A stretch of DNA of 64,000 nucleotides from contig NZ_MQUA01000013.1 in the NCBI RefSeq assembly GCF_002943715.1, forward strand, positions 427,001 to 491,000, given 5' to 3'. Shown here in pieces: positions 29,892 to 36,943 of the stretch (within the stretch, counting starts at the first letter, position 1; every line of letters starts with the position of its first letter). Below the pieces are notes generated by a model that was not told the DNA's origin, searched no databases, and saw only the letters and a program-made list of their open reading frames with translations. Both the position numbers and the translations under genes were made by a program. The DNA comes from Polaribacter filamentus. Lineage in GTDB: Bacteria; Bacteroidota; Bacteroidia; Flavobacteriales; Flavobacteriaceae.

Positions 29892-30399
29892 CTTTTAAAA
29901 GGTTAAGATTTTTTATTTCTTCAATTTGTTTTAATACATTTTCTAAAATTTCTAAACGTTGTTGATAATTTTGAATCATCTCACTTATAATTTGTCTAGA
30001 GTTGCCCTCAATATTTAGTTCTTTTACAAAAGCTTTATAACTGTCTTCTAATTCTTCCAATTGCTCCAAAGCACCTTCAATTATAACTTCTGTTTCTAAA
30101 CTTCTGTTTTTTTCAAGGACTTTTAATTCTTGATGGATTGTGGACACAAAATAGTTTTGCACTTCTTCCATTTTAGGAGAAATATCCGCCAAATCCATTT
30201 GTTTTTTTTGATGATTGCTGCCCAGCCAAAAGCCAAAAACTAGAATAATGGATGCAGCAGCACTTAACCATTTCCAAGAAGTTTTGGCATTCTTTTTTGT
30301 TTGATTTAGTTTGCGTTCAAAACGTTTTAAATGTCCGGAATGTAGCTCTTGAAAATCAAAATTATTTTCAGAAAAAAAAGCATCTATTTTATTTTCCAT
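29875..30399 (-). CDS. Single-pass membrane protein, probable anti-sigma factor
   Basis: A 174-residue protein with a cytoplasmic N-terminal part (about 1-43), one transmembrane helix (about 45-62, WLSAAASIILVFGFWLG) and a periplasmic coiled-coil-rich region (about 75-165). The layout and its position directly after an ECF sigma gene suggest it holds that sigma factor inactive at the membrane. No conserved ZAS zinc motif is visible, so the assignment rests on context. I choose ATG 30397-30399, which overlaps the sigma stop by 11 nt. A longer frame begins 27 nt upstream. Confidence 0.6.
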   Translation of the reverse strand: MENKIDAFFSENNFDFQELHSGHLKRFERKLNQTKKNAKTSWKWLSAAASIILVFGFWLGSNHQKKQMDLADISPKMEEVQNYFVSTIHQELKVLEKNRSLETEVIIEGALEQLEELEDSYKAFVKELNIEGNSRQIISEMIQNYQQRLEILENVLKQIEEIKNLNLLKDEIYI

Positions 30400-30955
30400 G
30401 TGCTTGTCTTTGTGTATTTTCTGCAAGTAACGCTTGCTTTAATTTTTTCTTTGCTCTCGAAATTGTGGTTCTAACATTCTCGTTTGTATAATTTAAAATT
30501 TGTCCAATTTCCTCATAATCATAACCTTCTATCAAATTTAAAGTAAGTACAACTCTGTAATTTTCTTTTAAAGTTTGCAACGTATTTAAAACACTTTTAG
30601 GATTTAAACCTTTATAATCAATAGTTTCATCTTCAATTTCAACATCAGCAATCACTTCCATTTTCACTTCTACAAATCGATTATTTTTCTTTAATTGTGT
30701 TAAACTTTTATTAATCACAATGCGTTTTAACCAAGCTCCAAAAGCAACTTCGCCTTTGTACGAATCTAACTTTGTAAAAGCAGTTAAAAAAGCTTCTTGC
30801 ATCATATCCTCTGCCTCAAAACTATCTTTTAAAATTCTGTGTGCAGTGTTATACATAGCGCTGTAATAGGCTTTGTATAGATGTAACTGCGCGTTTTTAT
30901 CAAACTTTTTACAGCGCTCTACAAGGTTGGTTATATGTGGTTGATTGGTTTCCAA
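30389..30955 (-). CDS. ECF RNA polymerase sigma factor (RpoE-like)
   Basis: A 188-residue sigma-70-family protein with only regions 2 and 4. Region 2 (about 20-95) includes DSFEAEDMMQEAFLTAFTKL and FGAWLKRIVINKSL. Region 4 (about 125-180) has the helix-turn-helix EGYDYEEIGQILNYTNENVRTTISRAKKKLKQ. It would direct polymerase to a specific regulon, presumably including its own operon (sigma, anti-sigma-like, two beta-helix proteins). The gene is divergent from lon, separated by about 260 nt. Confidence 0.88.
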   Translation of the reverse strand: METNQPHITNLVERCKKFDKNAQLHLYKAYYSAMYNTAHRILKDSFEAEDMMQEAFLTAFTKLDSYKGEVAFGAWLKRIVINKSLTQLKKNNRFVEVKMEVIADVEIEDETIDYKGLNPKSVLNTLQTLKENYRVVLTLNLIEGYDYEEIGQILNYTNENVRTTISRAKKKLKQALLAENTQRQAHGK

Positions 30956-31132
30956 TAAAACGGTACTATGTTAAAGACTTAGTTGTTTTTGAGTTGTTAC
31001 AGTTTAACAAAAATAAAAATACTATTTTTTATAGTTAGAAAATTAAAAGATATACTTTTAATTAAATTCCTTTGGCATAACAATTGAACTAATTAAGATG
31101 GATAATTCCTATTTAATTTTTAAATATTTAGT

Positions 31133-31162
31133 TATCAGTATTTTATAAATATAATACTGATA
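31133..31162. promoter_or_regulatory. Perfect inverted repeat upstream of lon, candidate operator
   Basis: TATCAGTATT (31133-31142) and AATACTGATA (31153-31162) are perfect 10-bp arms with a 10-nt spacer, so the half-sites lie two helical turns apart. It sits 53 nt before the lon ATG, where a promoter or operator is expected. It is not the CIRCE element. A transcription-factor site is inferred; the factor is unknown. Confidence 0.5.
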
Positions 31163-31214
31163 TTGGTTTTTGATGTTAAAGAAAATCAATGTCACAATGA
31201 CATATATACAACAT

Positions 31215-33668
31215 ATGAGCAAATCAAAGATTATAAAGTTAGACAGTTTGTCGTTTCAAAATATCATGAACGAAGATTCTGAATTAATTCCATTAATGAC
31301 GCCAGAAGATGAAGAAATCATCAATAAAGAAAGCGTTCCAAAAATATTACCAATTCTCCCGTTAAGAAATACTGTGTTATTTCCAGGAGTTGTAATTCCG
31401 ATTACGGCTGGTAGAGATAAATCAATTCAATTAATTAAAGACGCTAATAAAGGCGATAAAATTATTGGAGTCGTTGCGCAAAGAAACGAAGATGAGGAAG
31501 AACCAACGTTAAAAGATATACATAGAACTGGCGTTGTGGCACAAATTTTACGTGTTTTAAAAATGCCTGATGGGAACACAACAGTGATCATCCAAGGAAA
31601 AAAACGTTTTGAAATTGAAGAAATTATTCAAGATGAACCGTATTTAAAAGCAACTGTAAAAGAAGCTTTTGATGATAAGGTTATTGAGGATAAAAAAGAG
31701 TTTGAAGCGATTATAGATTCTATTAAAGAACAAGCTTTAGAGGTAATTAAAGAAAACCCAATGTTGCCTTCAGAAGCTTCTTTTGCAATTAAAAATATTC
31801 ATTCGGATGCCTTTTTGGTCAATTTTATTGCATCAAACATGGATTTAAGTGTGATGCAAAAACAAATTATTTTAGAAAAAGACAATCTAAAAGAACGTGC
31901 ATTGCTTACTTTAAAGAGCTTAAATAAAGAGCTTCAAAAATTGAAACTGAGAAATGATATTCAGTCTAAAACTCGTGAAGATTTAGATCAGCAACAACGT
32001 GAATATTATTTAAATCAGCAATTAAAAACGATCCAAGAAGAATTGGGAGGCGTTTCTAATGATGGAGAATTAGAAGAAATGCGCGTGCAAGCTAAAAAGA
32101 AAAAGTGGACTAAAGAAGTTGGCGATACTTTTGAAAAAGAATTGGCACGTTTGCGAAGAATGAATCCGCAAGCTTCAGATTATGGCGTTCAAAGAAGCTA
32201 TTTAGAATTGTTATTAGAATTGCCTTGGGGAATTTTTTCAAAGGATAAATTCGACTTAAAACATGCCGTAAAAGTATTAGATAGAGATCACTTCGGGTTA
32301 GAAGACGTTAAAGAAAGAATTATTGAACATTTGGCGGTTTTAAAGCTAAGAGGAGATATGAAATCACCAATTATCTGTTTATATGGACCTCCAGGAGTTG
32401 GTAAAACTTCCTTAGGAAAATCGATCGCAGAAGCTTTAGGACGAAAATACGTTAGAATGTCTTTGGGTGGTTTGCGTGATGAAGCAGAAATTAGAGGACA
32501 CAGAAAAACCTATATCGGAGCAATGCCAGGTAGGTTGATTCAGAACTTGAAAAAAGTTGGAACATCAAATCCTGTTTTTGTATTGGATGAAATTGATAAA
32601 TTAAGTAATAGTAATCAAGGAGATCCATCATCTGCAATGTTAGAGGTTTTAGATCCTGAACAAAATGAGGCTTTTCACGATAATTATTTGGAAGTTGGGT
32701 ACGATTTATCAAAAGTACTTTTTATTGCTACCGCGAATAATTTAGGCCAAATTCCTTGGGCTTTGCGCGATAGAATGGAAATTATAAATGTTACAGGTTA
32801 TACTATTGAAGAAAAAATTGAAATTGCGAAAAGACATTTGTTACCAAAACAATTAAAAGAACATGGCTTAACGGCCAAAGAAATAAAACTTGGCAAAAAG
32901 CAATTAGAACAAATTGTTGAAGGCTATACGCGAGAATCTGGTGTTCGTGGTTTGGAAAAACAAATAGCAAAAGTGGTGCGTTTTGCAGCAAAATCGATAG
33001 CTCTAGAAGAAGAATATGATATTGTTTTATCATCAGAAAAAGTGGAAGCTATTTTAGGTACACCAAGATTTAGAGATAAATCTGAAAGCAATGATGTTGC
33101 AGGTGTGGTTACAGGTTTAGCTTGGACAAGTGTTGGAGGTGATATTTTATTTATAGAATCTATTTTATCTAAAGGAAAAGGAACGCTTTCTATTACAGGT
33201 AATTTAGGAACTGTAATGAAAGAATCTGCAACAATTGCGTTGCAATACATAAAATCGAATGCTGAGGAATTCGGAATTAATCCAGAAATTTTAGAAAAGT
33301 ATAATGTACATATTCACGTGCCTGAAGGCGCAACGCCAAAAGACGGACCAAGCGCAGGTGTTACGATGTTAACATCTCTAGTTTCTTCTTATACTCAGCG
33401 AAAAGTTAAAAATAAGCTAGCCATGACTGGCGAAATTACATTGCGTGGAAAAGTATTGCCTGTTGGCGGAATTAAAGAAAAAATATTAGCTGCAAAAAGA
33501 GCTAATATTAAAGAAATAATTTTGTGTAAAGAAAATGAAAAAGATATTTTAGAAATTAAAGAAAGCTATCTAAAAGGCTTAACTTTTTACTATGTTACAG
33601 ACATGAAACAAGTAATAGAATTAGCACTCACAAAGCAAAAAGTAACCAATGCTAAGAAATTAGTATAA
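31215..33668 (+). CDS. lon: ATP-dependent protease La
   Basis: An 817-residue cytosolic AAA+ serine protease degrading damaged and regulatory proteins. An N-terminal substrate domain ([19 protein letters not shown], about 45-65) is followed by the AAA+ module with Walker [10 protein letters not shown] and the [10 protein letters not shown] sensor region. The protease domain has the catalytic Ser in DGPSAGVTM and the Lys in [14 protein letters not shown] take ATG 31215 ([10 protein letters not shown]), the family-typical start; an earlier ATG at 31170 would add 15 unusual residues. A perfect inverted repeat upstream suggests regulation, and a strong terminator follows. Confidence 0.96.
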   Translation: MSKSKIIKLDSLSFQNIMNEDSELIPLMTPEDEEIINKESVPKILPILPLRNTVLFPGVVIPITAGRDKSIQLIKDANKGDKIIGVVAQRNEDEEEPTLKDIHRTGVVAQILRVLKMPDGNTTVIIQGKKRFEIEEIIQDEPYLKATVKEAFDDKVIEDKKEFEAIIDSIKEQALEVIKENPMLPSEASFAIKNIHSDAFLVNFIASNMDLSVMQKQIILEKDNLKERALLTLKSLNKELQKLKLRNDIQSKTREDLDQQQREYYLNQQLKTIQEELGGVSNDGELEEMRVQAKKKKWTKEVGDTFEKELARLRRMNPQASDYGVQRSYLELLLELPWGIFSKDKFDLKHAVKVLDRDHFGLEDVKERIIEHLAVLKLRGDMKSPIICLYGPPGVGKTSLGKSIAEALGRKYVRMSLGGLRDEAEIRGHRKTYIGAMPGRLIQNLKKVGTSNPVFVLDEIDKLSNSNQGDPSSAMLEVLDPEQNEAFHDNYLEVGYDLSKVLFIATANNLGQIPWALRDRMEIINVTGYTIEEKIEIAKRHLLPKQLKEHGLTAKEIKLGKKQLEQIVEGYTRESGVRGLEKQIAKVVRFAAKSIALEEEYDIVLSSEKVEAILGTPRFRDKSESNDVAGVVTGLAWTSVGGDILFIESILSKGKGTLSITGNLGTVMKESATIALQYIKSNAEEFGINPEILEKYNVHIHVPEGATPKDGPSAGVTMLTSLVSSYTQRKVKNKLAMTGEITLRGKVLPVGGIKEKILAAKRANIKEIILCKENEKDILEIKESYLKGLTFYYVTDMKQVIELALTKQKVTNAKKLV

Positions 33669-33678
33669 ATTTAAAAAG

Positions 33679-33712
33679 CCTCTTTTCTAAACTCAGAAAA
33701 GAGGTTTTTTTT
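33679..33712 (+). terminator. Rho-independent terminator of lon
   Basis: CCTCTTTTCT (33679-33688) and AGAAAAGAGG (33695-33704) form a perfect 10-bp stem with a 6-nt loop followed by eight T. It starts 11 nt after the lon stop codon. Confidence 0.9.
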
Positions 33713-33835
33713 AAAATAATTTCATCAAGATAAAGTAGCTAATTTTAGCTTAAGTTCTGTGTGTTTGTGAGATCGTTAGGATTAAATCTTGGTTCTAAGA
33801 GTGAAACAATCTTGAGCTTTTTATAGACAACAATA
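33705..33835 (+). repeat. Dispersed intergenic repeat, copy B
   Basis: The second copy of the repeat seen at 13787-13930: T8AAAATAATTTCATCAAGA, then AAAGTAG, then about 75 nt on TCTTGGTTCTAAGAG followed by GAAACAATCTTGAG. It begins inside the T run of the lon terminator, so the repeat appears joined to or overlapping a terminator. The other copy also begins right after a run of T. Confidence 0.5.
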
Positions 33836-33993
33836 ATTTAGAGACAAAATCTCCAACTAATTTTTTGAACACTATCAGTGTAATAAAGTACTTAAAAACA
33901 AATTACCGCTAAAATTTCTAAAATTCTTTAGTTAATTAGTACTGTTTCGTTAGTTAAAATCTTCCATTTTAATAAGTATTCATAGTATCAAAA
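33836..33993. other. Gene-free AT-rich spacer
   Basis: The rest of the 380-nt gap between lon and the convergent membrane-protein gene. I see no open frame with family character and no RNA gene. Confidence 0.4.
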
Positions 33994-34019
33994 CAAAAAA
34001 AGCTCCAAATTGAAGCTTT
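33994..34019 (-). terminator. Terminator of the four-helix membrane protein gene
   Basis: AAAGCT (33999-34004) pairs with AGCTTT (34014-34019), and pairing can extend inward with one G-T. On the minus strand the stem is followed by a T run (A at 33994-34001). It lies 29 nt beyond the stop at 34048. Confidence 0.6.
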
Positions 34020-34047
34020 CTATTTTAGATAAATCATTTTTAAGAAA

Positions 34048-34494
34048 TTAAGAAATACCTTTTTTATCGTGATTCTTATAGAATTGCATAATGATAAAAG
34101 AACCAATTACAGACGAAGCAAAACCCTCTAGTACCAACGTTAGTATAATTTCTGCTAACGACAAATCTCCAGCAATTAAAAATGAATTCTGCATTACTTG
34201 CATAAAATCAGGGTTAATAACTTCTAAATACACAACTACGCCAATAATGGATAAAGCTACTGCCAAGGCTGAAGTCTGAATTCCAACTCCTAGATTCGTA
34301 GTAAATTCGGTTACCTTATTCGTATAAATATTTGTTTTTATCGCTTGATGAATTCCAATTATTACGAAAACAAGATTAAAGAACCGAAGGAATCCATTAT
34401 CAGCAAGTCCTAGAAACTTGCTTAAAAAGAAGAACCCTCCGATTAAGACTGAAATTAATAATGCATTCGTAATAATAATTTTTTTAGTAGACAT
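34048..34494 (-). CDS. Four-helix integral membrane protein, possibly DUF4199-like
   Basis: A 148-residue protein with four transmembrane segments (about residues 8-25, 36-50, 75-95 and 115-138) and a short charged C terminus. The helix arrangement and FFNLVFVIIGIHQAIK segment remind me of the DUF4199 family common in Bacteroidetes, but this is not certain. Function is unknown. It is convergent with lon and has its own terminator. Confidence 0.45.
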   Translation of the reverse strand: MSTKKIIITNALLISVLIGGFFFLSKFLGLADNGFLRFFNLVFVIIGIHQAIKTNIYTNKVTEFTTNLGVGIQTSALAVALSIIGVVVYLEVINPDFMQVMQNSFLIAGDLSLAEIILTLVLEGFASSVIGSFIIMQFYKNHDKKGIS

Positions 34495-34573
34495 AAATTC
34501 TATTGAGTTTGGTCAAAGATAAGGTTTAACAAATAGAACGATCTTAAATAAAATTTAAAGCCCTTTTAAAAAC

Positions 34574-35575
34574 CTAAGAAGTTACAATATTATTAATCTT
34601 TTCTAATTCATTCGGCTCAAAACTAGTGTTTTCTGTAGCTTTTATAATGTCCAAAATTTGTTCAGTTTTACTTGCGCCAATTAAAACAGATGTAATTCTT
34701 TCATCCTTCAAAATCCAAGAAATTGCCATTTGAGCCAGCGTCTGATTTCTGTTTTTAGCAATTTCATTCAGCGCCTTAATTTTAGGAAGCATGTCTAATA
34801 CCTGATTTGTATTTAAAAACGGACTGTCTTTTACTGCTCTCGAATCTTTTGGCAAACCATTAATGTATTTATCAGTCAACATTCCTTGTGCTAAAGGCGA
34901 AAAACAAATAGCGCCAACTTGTTCTTTTCCTAATAAATCTAACAACCCATCTTCAATCCATCTATTAAACATGCTATAATTTGGTTGATGAATTAAACAC
35001 GGCGTTCCTAAATCTTTTAAGATTTTAAATGCTTTTTCTGCTTCTTCTGGCTGATAATTAGAAATACCGACGTACAATGCTTTTCCTTGGCGAACCATCA
35101 AATCTAAAGTGCCCATAGTTTCTTCTAAAGGCGTATCATAATCGGGTCTGTGGTGATAAAAAATATCAACATAATCCAATTTCATTCTTTTTAAACTTTG
35201 ATCTAAACTAGCTACTAAAAACTTTTTAGAACCTAAATCTCCATAAGGTCCTGGCCACATTCCGTAACCCGCTTTTGTAGAAATAATTAATTCGTCTCTA
35301 TAAGATTTGAAATCTTTTTTTAAGATTTTACCAAAGTTTTTTTCAGCAGAACCAGGAGGTGGCCCATAATTATTTGCTAAATCGAAATGAGTAATTCCGT
35401 TATCAAAAGCACATTTTAATAACTCTCTAGAATTATTAAAATTGTCATTTTTTCCAAAATTATGCCATAAGCCTAAAGAAAGTTCAGGCAATAATAAGCC
35501 ACTATTTCCTGTTCTTCTGTAGTTCATTTTCTCGTAGCGATTTTCATCAGCTAAATATTTATCTTTTTTACTCAT
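34574..35575 (-). CDS. Aldo/keto reductase, L-glyceraldehyde 3-phosphate reductase type
   Basis: A 333-residue TIM-barrel NADPH reductase closely resembling E. coli YghZ/Gpr. The first strand is RTGNSGLLLPELSLGLWHNFG (split around residue 20-40). The catalytic Asp-Tyr segment is FDLANNYGPPPGSAEKNFG (about 65-83), followed by the Lys in ISTKAGYGMWPGPYG and the His in FYHHRPD. YghZ-type enzymes reduce L-glyceraldehyde-3-phosphate and methylglyoxal, detoxifying reactive aldehydes. Its ATG overlaps the MFS gene's TGA (ATGA), so it ends the FAD oxidoreductase-MFS-reductase operon. Confidence 0.82.
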   Translation of the reverse strand: MSKKDKYLADENRYEKMNYRRTGNSGLLLPELSLGLWHNFGKNDNFNNSRELLKCAFDNGITHFDLANNYGPPPGSAEKNFGKILKKDFKSYRDELIISTKAGYGMWPGPYGDLGSKKFLVASLDQSLKRMKLDYVDIFYHHRPDYDTPLEETMGTLDLMVRQGKALYVGISNYQPEEAEKAFKILKDLGTPCLIHQPNYSMFNRWIEDGLLDLLGKEQVGAICFSPLAQGMLTDKYINGLPKDSRAVKDSPFLNTNQVLDMLPKIKALNEIAKNRNQTLAQMAISWILKDERITSVLIGASKTEQILDIIKATENTSFEPNELEKINNIVTS

Positions 35576-36888
35576 AATTTTGACATACTTTTTCTAAATC
35601 CTAAAGCTGCTAATAAACCAACAATAGGTATAATTGTAAAGGTGGTAAATAAATTTTGATATTCAATAATTGTAGGATTTTCGCCTAACATATATCCATT
35701 AAATAAGGACATAAATATGTCTGGTGTAAAACCAACTACAGAAATAATACCAACTAAAGTTCCTGTGAGTTGCAAAGGTGTTTTTGTTTCTTCAATAATG
35801 GCAAAATACAAGCCTCTTAAAGAATAGGTGCCAAAAGCCATAAAGATAAAAATTGTAAATGATAAAAAGATAGGTTGCTCGTTAAAAAAACCAAAACCTA
35901 AAATTACAGATGCAAAAATAAGTACAGAAAAACTTGGTACAATCAATTTTGATGGTAAAAATTTATCTGCAATATAACCGATAGAAATTGCTGCAATAGG
36001 TCTTAAATACTGAATAAAAACAGCAAAATAAGTAGCTTCTTCTAAACTATAATTCCACACATCTTTGGCATAGGTTCCATAAACTCCGGTGAGTTTATAA
36101 GAGCAATAAGCGCAGAAAATAATTGTGGAGTGAAAGATTACTTTTTTTTGTTTCATTAATAAAAAAGCTTCTTTAAAATTAAATTGAAACTCTTTATTAT
36201 GATCACTATCATGAACCTGAGAAGCTTCTTTTTCTTCCGGAATTACTTTCCAAACTAAAAACGCAATTAAAAAAACGATACATGTAATTGTCCCTATAAT
36301 GTATTGTAACGTTGCTACTTTATGTTCAAAAGTGATTTCTTCTCCTTTTTGAGGAAAAAAGAAGGTTAAAATTCCTGCTCCAGATAACGCAATTGTAGCA
36401 GCGAAAAAGCCTCTTCCACCATCTAATAACCCAAAAGATAAACCTTGGTTATTTTGATTTCCCCATTGTCTAGTTGCTTTAATCAAAGAAGCCCAAAACA
36501 ACAAAATTGTAGAAACTCCCCAAAAAGCGTATAATATTTTTAGGGTAAAAATCGAGGGAATTTTAGTTAGCCAAAAGCCACCAAAAGCTGTTAGGAATAA
36601 TGAAAGGGATAATAATTTACGAGGTTCCCATTTATCAGCAATAAAACCACCAAAAAAGTAGGAGAGAACAGCCGTAATTCCATACAAAGCTTGTGCTTCT
36701 CCAATTTGAGCATCAGAAATTAAAAAGGCATCTCTAATTACAGGCTTAAAAACGCGCATTAAAATGAAGGGCAATAAAAAGATAGCTTCGCCTGCAATAA
36801 TCAGGGCAAACATTGCAGTTACTTTAGATTTTTTTGGCAAATTGAATTGATTATAGTTTAAATGTACGAAAAGAATAGTAATCAGCAT
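35572..36888 (-). CDS. Major facilitator superfamily transporter
   Basis: About 438 residues with twelve predicted membrane helices. Between helices 2 and 3 lies the MFS signature FFGGFIADKWEPRKLL. The organic-acid/glycerol-phosphate-like branch is suggested by QLTGTLVGIISVVGFTPDIF, as in uncharacterised Bacteroidetes carriers. I take ATG 36886-36888 as the start, but this is uncertain: a GTG/ATG-like start 48 nt further upstream lies in a 13-bp tandem repeat and is unlikely. It sits between a large FAD/Fe-S oxidoreductase (8 nt from its stop to the longer frame) and an aldo/keto reductase. A substrate linked to 2-hydroxy acids is a reasonable guess only. Confidence 0.75.
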   Translation of the reverse strand: MLITILFVHLNYNQFNLPKKSKVTAMFALIIAGEAIFLLPFILMRVFKPVIRDAFLISDAQIGEAQALYGITAVLSYFFGGFIADKWEPRKLLSLSLFLTAFGGFWLTKIPSIFTLKILYAFWGVSTILLFWASLIKATRQWGNQNNQGLSFGLLDGGRGFFAATIALSGAGILTFFFPQKGEEITFEHKVATLQYIIGTITCIVFLIAFLVWKVIPEEKEASQVHDSDHNKEFQFNFKEAFLLMKQKKVIFHSTIIFCAYCSYKLTGVYGTYAKDVWNYSLEEATYFAVFIQYLRPIAAISIGYIADKFLPSKLIVPSFSVLIFASVILGFGFFNEQPIFLSFTIFIFMAFGTYSLRGLYFAIIEETKTPLQLTGTLVGIISVVGFTPDIFMSLFNGYMLGENPTIIEYQNLFTTFTIIPIVGLLAALGFRKSMSKL

Positions 36889-36915
36889 CCAGTCACAGTG
36901 TTCAGTGAGTATTTT

Positions 36916-36941
36916 ACTGCCAACTGAAACTGCCAACTGAA
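36916..36941. repeat. Tandem repeat, 13 bp x 2
   Basis: ACTGCCAACTGAA occurs twice in direct succession (36916-36928 and 36929-36941), with related words on both sides. It lies in the gap between the FAD/Fe-S oxidoreductase and the MFS gene. The composition resembles the larger heptamer array at 43661-43765, a type of intergenic simple repeat seen in flavobacteria. Confidence 0.6.
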
Positions 36942-36943
36942 AA

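Noticed and set aside
36889..36936. Longer N terminus of the MFS transporter
   Set aside because: The extra codons run into a tandem repeat and do not resemble transporter N termini.
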